A stretch of 64,000 bases of DNA from DATAGF01 sp963813355 (GCA_963813355.1 CAWEYS010000008.1:1-64000), one strand, 5' to 3'; positions 43,433 through 53,050 are shown, counted from the first letter of the stretch. Translations and numbers: made by a program. Notes: a model not told the origin generated them from the letters alone.

Positions 43433-43792
43433 ATGGGAGATCGGACGGAGGAGGGGCGCCGCGGCGAGGCGGCCGCGGCGCGCCACCTGACGCGGCGGGG
43501 CTGGACGATCCTCGCCTCGCGCTGGCGCGGGGCGGGCGGGGAGCTCGACCTGGTGGCCGCGCGCGGCGGGATCGTGGCCATCTGCGAGGTCAAGGCGCGC
43601 GGCGATCCGGCCGTGCTCGACGAGCCGGTCACGGCGGCGCAGCGGGCCCGGATCGCGCGGGCGGCCGAGGCCTACCTGGCGGCCCACCCGGAGCTGGCGC
43701 ACCGGACGGTGCGCCTCGACCTCATCGCGGTGCGCCTGGCCGGATGGCGGGTGCGCGTGGACCACCGGCCCGGGGTGATCGGGGCCCCGTGA
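43433..43792 (+). CDS. UPF0102 (YraN) family protein
   Basis: 119 aa restriction-endonuclease-like fold: GRRGEAAAARHLTRRGWTILASRWRGAGGELDLVAARGGIVAICEVKAR, with Glu-Asp...Glu-x-Lys (ELDL, EVKAR). Nuclease activity is predicted. Usually next to rnhB and comM; here it lies on the opposite strand, converging with rnhB. Confidence 0.88.
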   Translation: MGDRTEEGRRGEAAAARHLTRRGWTILASRWRGAGGELDLVAARGGIVAICEVKARGDPAVLDEPVTAAQRARIARAAEAYLAAHPELAHRTVRLDLIAVRLAGWRVRVDHRPGVIGAP

Positions 43793-43795
43793 GGG

Positions 43796-44479
43796 TCACC
43801 GGGCTGCCCAGGGTGCCGCGTAGCCCGGGTAGGCCATCGACTGGAAGGAGCGCCGGTGCAGCGGCGAGAGCCCCGAGGCCCGCAACGCCGCGTGGTGCTC
43901 GGGGGTCGCGTAGCCGACGTGCTGGTCGAAGCCGAAGCCGGGATAGGCCTCCGCCATCGGCCCGGCCATGAGGCGGTCGCGCGTGGTCTTGGCGATCACC
44001 GACGCGGCCGCGATGGACGCGCTGCGGTGGTCGCCCCCGACGACGGCCCGGTGGGCCGGCGCCCGCGGCCCGAGCCGGAAGCCGTCCACGAGGCAGATCG
44101 ACGGGCAGGGCTCGATCGCGGCCAGGGCGCGGGCCAGCAGGCGCAGGTTCGTGCGGTGGAGCCCGTCCCGGTCGATCGTCGCCGGGCTCGCGACGAGCAC
44201 GACGACCTGGTCCGCCTGGCGCAGGATCGCCTCGGCGACGCGGTGGCGGACGTCGGGGGCGAGGCGCTTGGAGTCGTCGAGGTCGCTCAGCGAGCGCCGG
44301 CCGCGGGGGGTGAGCCCCTCGAGGTCGAGGCAGACCGCCGCGACGACCAGGGGCCCGGCCAGGCAGCCGCGGCCCGCCTCGTCGGCGCCCGCCACCCGGC
44401 GGACCCCGAACTGGCGGTCATGGGCGAACAGGCGCGCCGCGGGGCGGCGCCCGTTGACCCGCCGCCGCGTCGTCGCCAC
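43796..44479 (-). CDS. rnhB: Ribonuclease HII
   Basis: 227 aa, removes ribonucleotides from DNA. Acidic catalytic set: DEAGRGCLAGPLVVAAV (Asp, Glu), LDDSKRL, CLVDG and SIAAASVIAKTTRD; C-terminal GFGFDQHVGYATPEHHAAL and SPLHRRSF are also typical. Last gene of the ribosomal protein/RNA-modification run; 7 bases after rplS. Confidence 0.96.
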   Translation of the reverse strand: MATTRRRVNGRRPAARLFAHDRQFGVRRVAGADEAGRGCLAGPLVVAAVCLDLEGLTPRGRRSLSDLDDSKRLAPDVRHRVAEAILRQADQVVVLVASPATIDRDGLHRTNLRLLARALAAIEPCPSICLVDGFRLGPRAPAHRAVVGGDHRSASIAAASVIAKTTRDRLMAGPMAEAYPGFGFDQHVGYATPEHHAALRASGLSPLHRRSFQSMAYPGYAAPWAAR

Positions 44480-44486
44480 CTCCGGT

Positions 44487-44834
44487 CTAGGAGCGCTGCT
44501 TCTCGCGGATCCGGGCCTTCTTGCCGACCTTGCCGCGGAGGTAGTAGAGCTTGGCCCGGTTGACGTCGCCCTCCATCACCCGCTGGATCCGCTCGATCTT
44601 GGGCGAGTGGATCGGGAAGGTGCGCTCGACGCCCACGCCGAAGCTCTGCTTGCGCACGGTGAAGGTCTCGCGGTTGGTCGAGCCCTGCCGGCGGATGACC
44701 GTGCCCTCGAAGACCTGCACCCGCTGGCGCGAGCCCTCGATCACGCGGAAGTGCACGCGCACGGTGTCCCCCGCCTTGAAGTCGGGGACGTCGTCGCGGA
44801 GCTGCTCGCGCTCCAGGCTCTCGATGACGCTCAT
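44487..44834 (-). CDS. rplS: Ribosomal protein L19
   Basis: 115 aa. FKAGDTVRVHFRVIEGSRQRVQVFEGTVI, then TVRKQSFGVGVERTFPIHSPKIE and the C-terminal RAKLYYLRGK are the L19 signature. ATG 44834 follows GAGGAG. A 100-bp gap to trmD holds a possible internal promoter (TAAACT on the minus strand at 44893-44888), so rplS may also be transcribed alone. Confidence 0.97.
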   Translation of the reverse strand: MSVIESLEREQLRDDVPDFKAGDTVRVHFRVIEGSRQRVQVFEGTVIRRQGSTNRETFTVRKQSFGVGVERTFPIHSPKIERIQRVMEGDVNRAKLYYLRGKVGKKARIREKQRS

Positions 44835-44934
44835 GGCACGTGCTCCTCGCTCGGCATGCCGGGTCGGGATCCGGCAAAACGACGGCGAGTTTAGCAAGGC
44901 CCGCGGCCGCCCCCGCGCGGCCCGCGGCGCCTGC

Positions 44935-45609
44935 TCAGGACGGCGGCGCCGTCACCCGCTCCGCGCGCCAGCGCGCGATCGCCCCGTGGTCGCCGGACAG
45001 CAGGACGTCCGGCACGCGGTGGCCGCGGAACTCCGCGGGGCGGGTGTAGTGGGGGTGCTCGAGGCCGCCGCCCAGCGCCTCGGAGAACGACTCGCCCTCG
45101 AGGCTCTCCGCGTTGCCGAGGGCGCCCGGCATGCGCCGTCCCACGGCGTCGACGACGGCCATCGCCGCGACCTCGCCGCCCGCGAGCACGAACGGCCCGA
45201 GGCTGATCGCGTCGTTCGCGAGGTCCTCGTGCACGCGCTCGTCGAAGCCCTCGTAGCGCCCGCACAGGAGCGTGAGGGCGGGCTCCTGCGCCAGCTCGCG
45301 CGCGACGGCGTCGGTCAGCGGCCGGCCCCGCGGCGTCAGCACGGCGACGCGCCGCTCGTCGCGGACGCGCCCGGCGTCCACCCCGTAGACGGCCTCGAGC
45401 GCGGCGGCCATGACGTCGACCCGCAGCACCATCCCCGGGCCGCCGCCGTACGGCGCGTCGTCCACCTGGCCGTGGGGCAGCGGCGTCGTGTCGCGCGGGT
45501 TGAAGGCGCGCAGCTCCAGCCCCGCCGTCAGGGCGGCGTTCGCCAGGTGGCGCGGCCGCCGCATCCAGTCGAACCACTCCGGGAAGAGCGTGAAGACGTC
45601 GATGCGCAC
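44935..45609 (-). CDS. trmD: tRNA (guanine37-N1)-methyltransferase
   Basis: 224 aa SPOUT methyltransferase for m1G37. FTLFPEWFD, DDAPYGGGPGMVL, VLTPRGRPLTD, LCGRYEGFDERV and the trefoil-knot SLGPFVLAGGE are all present. Follows rimM by 2 bases. Confidence 0.97.
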   Translation of the reverse strand: MRIDVFTLFPEWFDWMRRPRHLANAALTAGLELRAFNPRDTTPLPHGQVDDAPYGGGPGMVLRVDVMAAALEAVYGVDAGRVRDERRVAVLTPRGRPLTDAVARELAQEPALTLLCGRYEGFDERVHEDLANDAISLGPFVLAGGEVAAMAVVDAVGRRMPGALGNAESLEGESFSEALGGGLEHPHYTRPAEFRGHRVPDVLLSGDHGAIARWRAERVTAPPS

Positions 45610-45611
45610 CG

Positions 45612-46121
45612 TCAGCTCCCGAACAGGTCGTCGCGGACGGCGATCCGGCGCGCCTCGGGCTCGACGGAGAGGACGGCGTCGCCGGTGAAGGGGACGAGCA
45701 GGACGCCCTCGTCACCCGCCACCTCCAGGACGTCGTTCCCGGGGGCGCCGTGAACCGCGGTCACGCGGCCCGCGTGGCGCCCGCCCACCAGCACGTCGCA
45801 GCCCACGAGGTCGCGGACGAAGAACGTGTCCGCGTCCGGGAGGGGTGCGACCCGGCCGCCGGCCACGCGGATCTCGGCGCCGGTGAGGGACGCGGCCTCG
45901 TCGCGGGTGGCGACGCCCTCGAAGGTGAGGATCGGGCGCTCCTGCGTGCCCGCCCGCGCGGCGACCACCAGCCGGCGTGAGGGGGCGTCCCCGGCGGTCG
46001 CGTCGACGGCGTCGCCGGGCGCCAGCGTCGCCAGCGTCGCGCCCGTCGCCGTGGCCCGCACCGCGCCGCGCGTTCCGTGGGGGCGGCCGATCACGCCGAT
46101 CACGACCGAGCCCTCCTCCAT
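45612..46121 (-). CDS. rimM: Ribosome maturation factor RimM
   Basis: 169 aa; helps assemble the 30S head. N-terminal IGVIGRPHGTRGAVRA, then a PRC barrel (DLVGCDVLVGGRHAGRVTAVHG...VLLVPFTGDAV). Between khpA and trmD in the usual order rpsP-khpA-rimM-trmD-rplS. Confidence 0.95.
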   Translation of the reverse strand: MEEGSVVIGVIGRPHGTRGAVRATATGATLATLAPGDAVDATAGDAPSRRLVVAARAGTQERPILTFEGVATRDEAASLTGAEIRVAGGRVAPLPDADTFFVRDLVGCDVLVGGRHAGRVTAVHGAPGNDVLEVAGDEGVLLVPFTGDAVLSVEPEARRIAVRDDLFGS

Positions 46122-46137
46122 GGCGGCCGGCGCGCTC

Positions 46138-46386
46138 CTAGTCGACGATCTCGAGCGTCGCCCGCTCGCCGCGGGCGGTCGACGCGGCGCGCAGCACGGT
46201 GCGCAGCGCCCGGGCGACTCGCCCGCCGCGGCCGATCACCTGGCCGAGGTCCTCCTCGGCGACGTAGAGGGAGATCACGCGCGAGCCGCCGTCGCGCTCC
46301 TCCTTGACCTCGACCTCGTCGGGGTTGTCGACGAGCCCGCGGGCGAGGGTGCGGACCATCGCGGCGAGCGGGCTCGGGTCGGCCAT
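46138..46386 (-). CDS. khpA: KH-domain RNA-binding protein KhpA
   Basis: 82 aa, one KH domain: LYVAEEDLGQVIGRGGRVARALRTVLRA with the GxxG loop GRGG. RNA chaperone of the KhpA/KhpB pair. Only 2 bases separate it from rpsP. Confidence 0.94.
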   Translation of the reverse strand: MADPSPLAAMVRTLARGLVDNPDEVEVKEERDGGSRVISLYVAEEDLGQVIGRGGRVARALRTVLRAASTARGERATLEIVD

Positions 46387-46388
46387 CG

Positions 46389-46631
46389 TCAGGCGGCCTT
46401 GGCGGCGATCTTCATCAGCTTCTTGACGGCGGGCGTCGGCTGGGCGCCCTTGGCGATCCAGCCGTTGGCCTTGTCGAGGTCGATCTCGACGATCGAGGGA
46501 TCGGTCTGCGGGTTGTAGCGGCCGATCGTCTCGATGCTGCGCCCGTCGCGCGGCGAGCGGACGTCGGCCACCACCACGCGGTAGATGGCGTTCTTCTTGC
46601 TGCCCACTCGGGCGAGGCGGATCTTGACCAC
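46389..46631 (-). CDS. rpsP: Ribosomal protein S16
   Basis: 80 aa. IRLARVGSKKNAIYRVVVADVRSPRDGRSIETIGRYNP is the S16 signature. GTG 46631 is the start; the Shine-Dalgarno on the minus strand is AAGGAGCACC. First ribosomal gene of the block, 26 bases after ffh. Confidence 0.96.
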   Translation of the reverse strand: MVKIRLARVGSKKNAIYRVVVADVRSPRDGRSIETIGRYNPQTDPSIVEIDLDKANGWIAKGAQPTPAVKKLMKIAAKAA

Positions 46632-46657
46632 GGTGCTCCTTGTACGCGGTGAACGGG

Positions 46658-47980
46658 TTACGTGGGGCTGCCGAAGAGCGCCGGCAGGCCGCCGCGCCCC
46701 ATCTGCTTCATCAGCTTTCGCATCTGCTTGAACTGCGACAGGAGCTGGTTGACCTCCTGCACGCTGGTGCCGCTGCCCGAGGCGATGCGCCGGCGGCGGC
46801 TGCCGTTGATGATCTCGGGGTGGCGCCGCTCGGACGGCGTCATGCTGTGGATGATCGCCTCGATGCGGTCGAGCTGGCGGTCGTCCACCTCGACGTCCTT
46901 GGCCTTGGCGACGCTGCGGAAGCCCGGGATCATCCCCATGACCTGGGACATCGGGCCCATCTTGCGCACCTGGGTCATCTGCTCGAGGAAGTCCTCGAGC
47001 GTCAACGAGCCGCCGCGGATCTTCTTCTCGAGCGCCTGGGGGTCGCCGATCTCGACCGTCGCCTGGGCCTTCTCGACGAGGCTGAGGACGTCGCCCATCC
47101 CCAGGATCCGCGAGGCCATGCGGTCGGGGTGGAAGGGCTCGAGCGCGTCGAGCTTCTCGCCCGTGCCGATGAAGAGGATCGGGAGGCCCGTCACGGCGCG
47201 CACCGACAGCGCGGCCCCGCCGCGGGCGTCGCCGTCGAGCTTCGTGAGCGCGACCCCGTCGACGTGGACGGCCTCGGCGAAGGCCCCCGCCACCTCGACG
47301 GCGGTCTGGCCGGTCATCGCGTCGAGCACGAGCACCACGCTGGTCGGGTCGACCGCCTCGCGCACCCGCACCAGCTCGGCCATCATCTCGTCGTCGATCG
47401 TCAGGCGGCCGGCCGTGTCGACGATGACCAGGTCGCGCCCACCGCTGCGCGCGGCCGCGACCCCGCGCCGGGCGATCGCCGCGGCGTCGGTGCCGTCCTC
47501 GCGGTGCACCGGGACGCCGATCTGCTCCCCGAGCACGGCCAGCTGCTCGGCGGCGGCGGGCCGGTGGACGTCGCAGGCCACGAGCATCGGCGCCCGGCCC
47601 TGCGAGTGGAAGTGGCGCGCCAGCTTGGCGGCGCAGGTCGTCTTGCCCGATCCCTGGAGGCCCGCCATGAGGACGATCGTGGGCGGCTTGGAGGCGAGCG
47701 GCAGGGCGACGTTGGCCTCGCCCATGAGGGCGGTGAGCTCGTCGCTCACGATCTTCACGACCTGCTGGTCGGGGGTGAGCGACTCCATCACCTCGGCGCC
47801 CTTGGCGCGCTCGGCGATGGCGGTCGTCAGCTGCTTGACCACCGGCAGGCTGACGTCGGCCTCGAGCAGCGAGAGCCGGATGGCCCGCATCGCCTGGTCG
47901 ATGTCGGACTCGGTGAGCTTCCCGCGGCCCCGCAGGCCGGAGAAGACCCCCTGCAGCTTGTCGGTGAGGGCGTCGAACAT
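46658..47980 (-). CDS. ffh: Signal recognition particle protein Ffh
   Basis: 440 aa. GTPase NG domain with GLQGSGKTT, DTAGRL, TKLDGDARGG; C-terminal M domain for 4.5S RNA and signal sequence binding (GPMSQVMGMIPG, PEIINGSRRRRIASGSG, Met-rich LMKQMGRGGLP). Directly downstream of ftsY, so SRP and receptor are made together. Confidence 0.98.
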   Translation of the reverse strand: MFDALTDKLQGVFSGLRGRGKLTESDIDQAMRAIRLSLLEADVSLPVVKQLTTAIAERAKGAEVMESLTPDQQVVKIVSDELTALMGEANVALPLASKPPTIVLMAGLQGSGKTTCAAKLARHFHSQGRAPMLVACDVHRPAAAEQLAVLGEQIGVPVHREDGTDAAAIARRGVAAARSGGRDLVIVDTAGRLTIDDEMMAELVRVREAVDPTSVVLVLDAMTGQTAVEVAGAFAEAVHVDGVALTKLDGDARGGAALSVRAVTGLPILFIGTGEKLDALEPFHPDRMASRILGMGDVLSLVEKAQATVEIGDPQALEKKIRGGSLTLEDFLEQMTQVRKMGPMSQVMGMIPGFRSVAKAKDVEVDDRQLDRIEAIIHSMTPSERRHPEIINGSRRRRIASGSGTSVQEVNQLLSQFKQMRKLMKQMGRGGLPALFGSPT

Positions 47981-48012
47981 GGGCGCGACCAGCCATGGTA
48001 GCGGAGGGGCGG

Positions 48013-49020
48013 CTACCCCTCGGGCGAGAAGATCGCGCGGGCGAATGCGCGCGCGTCGAAGGGCTGCAGGTCCTCGAGGCGCTCGCCCGAGCCGACGAGC
48101 TTGACGGGGATGCCGAGATCGCTCCGGATCGCCACGGCGATGCCGCCCTTGGCGGTGCCGTCGGCCTTCGTGAGCACGACGCCCGACAGGTCGGCCGCCT
48201 GGTGGAACAGCCGCGCCTGGCTGAGGCCGTTCTGCCCCGTGGTGGCGTCGAGCACCAGCAGCACCTCGTGCGGCGCGGCGGAGTCGAGCTTGCCGACCAC
48301 GGCGGCCACCTTGCGCAGCTCCTCCATCAGGTTGTGCTGGGTCTGGAGCCGCCCCGCGGTGTCGATCAGGACCACGTCGGCGCCGCGCGCCCGCCCCGAG
48401 GCCACGGCGTCGAAGGCGACCGCGCCGGGGTCGGCGCCCTGCGACTGGCGCACGAAGTGGGCGCCGGAGCGCTCGGCCCAGATCCCGAGCTGGTCGATGG
48501 CGGCAGCGCGGAAGGTGTCGGCCGCGCCGATCACCACCGTCTGATCGAGCTCCCCGAGGCGGTGGGCGAGCTTCCCGACCGTGGTCGTCTTGCCGCTGCC
48601 GTTGACGCCCACGATCAGGATGACCGTCGGGGAGCCGGTCAGCGGGATGCGCGCCGGCTCGGTCGCCATCCGGGCCGCGACGGCCTCCCAGAGCGCGCGC
48701 GACAGGTCGGCGCCGCTGGCGATGCGCCCCTGCTCGGCCTCGCCGCGCAGCTCCTCGACGAGGTCGAGGGTCGCCTCCACGCCCACGTCGGCCGTGATCA
48801 GGGCGTCCTCCAGCTCCTCCCACGTCGCCGGCGTCAGGAGCTTGGGCGCGAAGATGCCGGCGAGCTGCGGCGAGATGGTCTGGCGCGGCGTGGTGAGGTT
48901 CTCGCGCAGGCGCGCGAACAGGCCCCGCCGGGCGGGCGCCTCGTCCTCCGTCGTCTGAGGGGCGAGCCCGAAGAGCTCCGCCCACGCCTCCCGATCGACG
49001 TCCGGTCCCGCCGTGCTCAC
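48013..49020 (-). CDS. ftsY: Signal recognition particle receptor FtsY
   Basis: 335 aa. NG GTPase: GVNGSGKTTTVGKLA, AADTFRAAAIDQL, DTAGRLQTQ, TKADGTAKGG. The acidic N-terminal A domain is very short, which is usual in actinobacteria. GTG 49020 overlaps the smc stop by 4 bp. Confidence 0.97.
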   Translation of the reverse strand: MSTAGPDVDREAWAELFGLAPQTTEDEAPARRGLFARLRENLTTPRQTISPQLAGIFAPKLLTPATWEELEDALITADVGVEATLDLVEELRGEAEQGRIASGADLSRALWEAVAARMATEPARIPLTGSPTVILIVGVNGSGKTTTVGKLAHRLGELDQTVVIGAADTFRAAAIDQLGIWAERSGAHFVRQSQGADPGAVAFDAVASGRARGADVVLIDTAGRLQTQHNLMEELRKVAAVVGKLDSAAPHEVLLVLDATTGQNGLSQARLFHQAADLSGVVLTKADGTAKGGIAVAIRSDLGIPVKLVGSGERLEDLQPFDARAFARAIFSPEG

Positions 49021-52000
49021 CCGGAGCGGCCGCCCGGGATCGCGCGCAGCGCCCGCCGCACGTACGGCTGCGCCGGCCCCTCGACGTCGCGGCTGAGGCG
49101 CCGGGCGACGACCTGCGAAACGCCCTCCGCGCCCATGGTCACGCCGAAGAGGATGTCCGCCGCCTCCACTGTGGGCTGCTGGTGGGTGATGAGGATGAAC
49201 TGGGTCCGCTCCGCCAGCCGGGCCACGACGGAGAGGAACCGCCCCAGGTTCACGTCGTCCAGCGCGGCCTCGACCTCGTCGAGGAGGTAGAAGGGCGCGG
49301 GCCGGGCCATGGCGAGTGACAGCAGGAACGCGAGCGCGACCAGGGACCGCTCGCCCCCGGACATGAGCGTCAGCGACCGCGGCCGCTTCCCGGCCGGCAC
49401 CACCTCCACCTCGATGCCCGCCTCGCCCTCCTCGTCGGCGACCGCCCGCAGCCGGCCCTCGCCGCCGGGGAAGAGCAACCCGCAGACCTCCCCGAAGCGC
49501 GCGCGCAGCCCGTCGAAGAGGGCGTCGAACCCCTCGGCGACGGCGGCGTCGAGCTCCTCGAGGTGGCCGCGCAGCGCGCCGGCCGTCGCCTCGAGGTCCT
49601 CGATCTGAGCGGCCATCTCGGCCTCCCGCTCGCCGAGCTCCTCGCGCTCGCCCGCCGCCAGCGGGTTGACGTCGCCCAGCGCCGCGCGCCGGCGCTCGAG
49701 CTCCTCGAGCCGCCCGGCGGCCTCCTCGGGGGACGGCAGCTCGGTGCCGGGCGGCGGCGCGGGGCCGGCCTCGGCGGCGCGCTCGGCGGCGACGGCCTCG
49801 TCCACCTCGGCGCGGTGGGACTCGTCGCCCGCCCCCGCGGCGGCCCGCTCGGCGGCCTCGACCCCGGCCTGGGCGGCCGACAGCGCCGCGTCGAGCTCTC
49901 GGACCCGGGCGGCCGCCTCGGACAGCCGCTCCTGGGCGGCCTCGGCCCGCGGTGCCAGCGCGGCTGACGCGTCCTCGAGGGCGCGGGCCGCCCGGCGCAC
50001 GGGCTCGAGATCGGCGTCGGCGTCCTCGGTCTCCTCGGCGAGCGCCTCCGTCGCCGCCGCCCGGGCGCGGGCCTCCGCCTCGGCGGCGCGGGCGGCGGCG
50101 AGGGACGTGCGCGCGTCGGCGGCCTCGGCGCCCGCGTCGCGCAGGCGGCGCGCGGCGGCGTCGGCGACCGCGCGGGCGGCGGAGGCCTCCTCGGCCGCCT
50201 GGTGGGCGGCCGCCCGCGCCTCGCCGCGGCGGGCGCCGGCGGCGTCGCGCTCGCCCGCGCGCGCCGCGGTCTCGGCCTCCAGGCGCTCGACGTCGACCGC
50301 GGCCTGGGCGGCCTGCTCGGCGCGGCCGCCCGCCTCGGCGCGGGCCGCCGCGAGCCGCTCGGCGGCGCGCGAGCGCGCCCGCTCCGCCGCCCGGCGGCGG
50401 GCCTGGAGGGCGACGTGCGCCGCAGAGGCCGCCTCGGCGTCGGCGATCGCCCCGTCCGCGCCGGCCGCGGCCGCCGCCTCGGCCTCGACGGCGCGGGCGT
50501 GCAGGGCGCGTCGGGCCCAGGCGCCGCCGCCCCGGGCCACCAGGCCCTCGGCGGGGCGCAGGGCCTGGCCGTCGGCCGTGACGACGAGCCCGGGCGTCCC
50601 GGGCGGGACGTCCTCCAGCCGCTCGACGAGCCAGGCGTCGGCGAGCAGGCGCTGCAGGTGGGGCCTCGCGTCCGCCGAGCACGACCGCACCAGCTCCCAG
50701 AGCGGGCGCCCCCCGGCCGGCGGCGGCGCGGGCGGCCGCGCGGGAGCCGGCACCGCGACCAGGCTCGCCCCCGCGTCGAGCGCGTCGCGCGCCTCGTCGA
50801 GGGACCCGGCCGCCACCGCCTCCGCGGCGGCGCCCAGGGCGGCCGCGATCGCGCGCTCGGCGCCGGGCTCGACCTCCAGGCCGTCGCCCAGGGCGGCCGC
50901 CCCGCTGCGCACCCCCTCGCCCGGAGCCAGCGCCCGCGCCGCCGCCCGGGCCTCGCGCAGGCGCTCCTCGGCGCCGGCGCGGACCGCGGCGGCGTCGGCG
51001 GCGAGACGCGCCGCGGCCTCCTCGCGCTCCGTCCAGAGGCGGGCGCGGGCCGAGGCGATCTCCTCCCGGCGCTCGCAGCGCGCGGACGGGGCCTCGGGGG
51101 CCGCGCCGCCCAGCCCCGCCAGGCGCTGCCGCGCCGCCACCAGGGCCTCGGCCGCCTCGGACGCCCGGCGGTCCGCCTCGGCCGCGTCGCGATCGGCCGC
51201 CGCGAGCCCCGCCGCCGCCAGGGCGGCGGCGTCCTCCAGCCGGCGGTGCTCGGCCCGGGCCGCATGGTCCTGCTCCTCCGCCGAGGCCGCGGCGGCGTCG
51301 GCGCGCTCGGCGTCGGCGATGGCGGCGGCGGCCGCGCCCGAGGCCTCCGAGGCCGCGGCCACGAGCCCCCCGAGGCGCTCGGCCGCGGCGCGGCGGCGCT
51401 CGGCGCGCTCGGAGGCCGCCCGATGGGCCCCGGCCAGGCGCTCAGCCGCGAGCTCGGCCCGGCCCGCCGTGCGCTCTGCGGCCGTGCGGAGGGCGTTCGC
51501 GAGGTCCTGCGCGGCCGCCGCGCCGGCCGCCGCCGCGTCGCGGGCCTCGGCGGCCTCCCCGCGCGCGCGGCGCGCCGCCGCGAGCGCCTCGGCGGCCTCG
51601 TCCGCCCGCGCCCGCAGGGCCGCGGCGTGGTCGGCGGCCTCCCGGTGGGCCTCCGCGGCCGCGCGCGCGCGGGCCGCGCCCGCGGCCCCGCGGGCGGCCT
51701 GCACGTCGGCCTCGAGCGCCCGCGCGCGGTCGGCGGCGCGCGCCTGGCGCTCCAACGCCCGCGCCCGGCCCCGCACCTCGCCGGCGAGGTCGCGCGCCCG
51801 GTCGAGCTTCTCGGCCACCCGCGCCAGCTTCTGCTCGGCGCGCCGGCGGCGGCGCTTGGCCACCGCGACGCCCGCGGCGGCGTCCACCATCGCCCGGCGC
51901 TCGACCGGCGTGCTCGTGCAGAGCGCCTCCACCTGCCCCTGCCGGATGACCGCCAGCGCGTCGGGCCCAAGGCCCCGGGCCGCGAGCGCCTCCTGCACGT

Positions 52001-52361
52001 CGAGCAGGCGGCAGGCCTCCCCGTTGAGGCGGTAGTCGGCGTCGCCGGCTCGCGTGAGCCGGCGGGCCGCCTCCAGCTCGGCGGGGCCGGGGCCCACCGG
52101 GTCGGGCGGCGAGAGCACCAGGCCCACGTCCGCGACCGGCGCGGCCGTCCGCCGCGGGCCGCCCGAGTACAGCACCTCGGCCATCCCCCCGGCGCGCAGC
52201 TGCCCCGCCCGCTGCTCGCCGAGCGCCCAGATGACGGCCTCGGCCAGGTTGCTCTTGCCCGACCCGTTGGGCCCGACGACGACGTTGACGCCGGGCCCGA
52301 ACTCGAGCGTGACCGGGTCGGCGAAGGACTTGAAGCCCTTCAGGCTGAGGCGGCTCAGCAC
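49017..52361 (-). CDS. smc: Chromosome segregation protein SMC
   Basis: 1114 aa condensin ATPase. Walker A GPNGSGKS at residues 30-37, a Q-loop, long first coiled coil (about 170-420), a hinge (about 480-620), second coil, then LMSGGERSLVALAF signature and FYLLDEVEAALDD Walker B. The coils are extremely Ala/Arg/Glu-rich (GC-driven). GTG 52361 begins at LSRLSLKGFKSFADPV, the normal start. Overlaps rnc by 7 bp. Confidence 0.97.
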   Translation of the reverse strand: MLSRLSLKGFKSFADPVTLEFGPGVNVVVGPNGSGKSNLAEAVIWALGEQRAGQLRAGGMAEVLYSGGPRRTAAPVADVGLVLSPPDPVGPGPAELEAARRLTRAGDADYRLNGEACRLLDVQEALAARGLGPDALAVIRQGQVEALCTSTPVERRAMVDAAAGVAVAKRRRRRAEQKLARVAEKLDRARDLAGEVRGRARALERQARAADRARALEADVQAARGAAGAARARAAAEAHREAADHAAALRARADEAAEALAAARRARGEAAEARDAAAAGAAAAQDLANALRTAAERTAGRAELAAERLAGAHRAASERAERRRAAAERLGGLVAAASEASGAAAAAIADAERADAAAASAEEQDHAARAEHRRLEDAAALAAAGLAAADRDAAEADRRASEAAEALVAARQRLAGLGGAAPEAPSARCERREEIASARARLWTEREEAAARLAADAAAVRAGAEERLREARAAARALAPGEGVRSGAAALGDGLEVEPGAERAIAAALGAAAEAVAAGSLDEARDALDAGASLVAVPAPARPPAPPPAGGRPLWELVRSCSADARPHLQRLLADAWLVERLEDVPPGTPGLVVTADGQALRPAEGLVARGGGAWARRALHARAVEAEAAAAAGADGAIADAEAASAAHVALQARRRAAERARSRAAERLAAARAEAGGRAEQAAQAAVDVERLEAETAARAGERDAAGARRGEARAAAHQAAEEASAARAVADAAARRLRDAGAEAADARTSLAAARAAEAEARARAAATEALAEETEDADADLEPVRRAARALEDASAALAPRAEAAQERLSEAAARVRELDAALSAAQAGVEAAERAAAGAGDESHRAEVDEAVAAERAAEAGPAPPPGTELPSPEEAAGRLEELERRRAALGDVNPLAAGEREELGEREAEMAAQIEDLEATAGALRGHLEELDAAVAEGFDALFDGLRARFGEVCGLLFPGGEGRLRAVADEEGEAGIEVEVVPAGKRPRSLTLMSGGERSLVALAFLLSLAMARPAPFYLLDEVEAALDDVNLGRFLSVVARLAERTQFILITHQQPTVEAADILFGVTMGAEGVSQVVARRLSRDVEGPAQPYVRRALRAIPGGRSG

Positions 52362-53050
52362 GTCGGCCCTCCGAGCGCGCGGAGCGCCTGGGCCGCGGCC
52401 GCCTGCTCGGAGGCCTGCTTGGAGGGTCCGGCGCCCTCCCCCAGCGGCCTGCCGTCGACGCGGACCTGCGTGGTGAAGACCCGGCGCTGCGCCGGCCCGC
52501 GCGCGTCGACGAGCTCGTAGGCCACCTCGAGCCGCCGCCGCGCCGCCTCCTCCTGGAGCGTCGTCTTGGCGTCGCGCGAGCCGGGGACGGCCGCCGCGAG
52601 GGCCGGCCCGAAGGCCTCGACGACGCGCTCGCGGGTCTCGTCGACGCCGAGGTCGAGCCACGCCGCCCCGATGACGGCCTCGGCGAGGGCGGCGCGCACG
52701 CTGGGCCGGGATGCGAGGTCGGCGGCGGCCGGCGCACGGCCCGGCGGGGCGGCGGCGGCGAACGCCTCCGGGAGCCCGGCCGCGACGGCGGCGGCGGCGC
52801 AGGACTCGCGGTCGACGACGGCCTGCCGCATCCAGGACAGGTCGCCCTCGTCGACGCCCGGATGACGGCGCATGAGCTCCTCGCTGACGATCACGCCCAG
52901 CACGCTGTCGCCGAGGAACTCGAGGCGCTCGTAGGACGCGTCACGGCGCCGCGCCCACGAGCTGTGGGTGAAGACCTGACGACGGCGGGCCGCCGAGAGC
53001 CCCGCCACGAGGCGGCCGAGGCCGTCCCCCGGGGGATCCGCGACGCTCAG
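52355..53050 (-). CDS. rnc: Ribonuclease III, probable CTG start
   Basis: 231 aa from CTG 53050, or 217 from GTG 53008. RNase III signature ERLEFLGDSVLG, catalytic Glu in AEAVIGAAWLDLG, and a C-terminal dsRNA-binding domain (TTLQEEAARR through SEQAAAAQALRALG). Homologs usually carry about 20-25 residues before FTHSS; the CTG gives 25, the GTG only 11. CTG 53050 lies in a CTGA overlap with the acpP stop. Processes rRNA. Confidence 0.93.
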   Translation of the reverse strand: MSVADPPGDGLGRLVAGLSAARRRQVFTHSSWARRRDASYERLEFLGDSVLGVIVSEELMRRHPGVDEGDLSWMRQAVVDRESCAAAAVAAGLPEAFAAAAPPGRAPAAADLASRPSVRAALAEAVIGAAWLDLGVDETRERVVEAFGPALAAAVPGSRDAKTTLQEEAARRRLEVAYELVDARGPAQRRVFTTQVRVDGRPLGEGAGPSKQASEQAAAAQALRALGGPTC

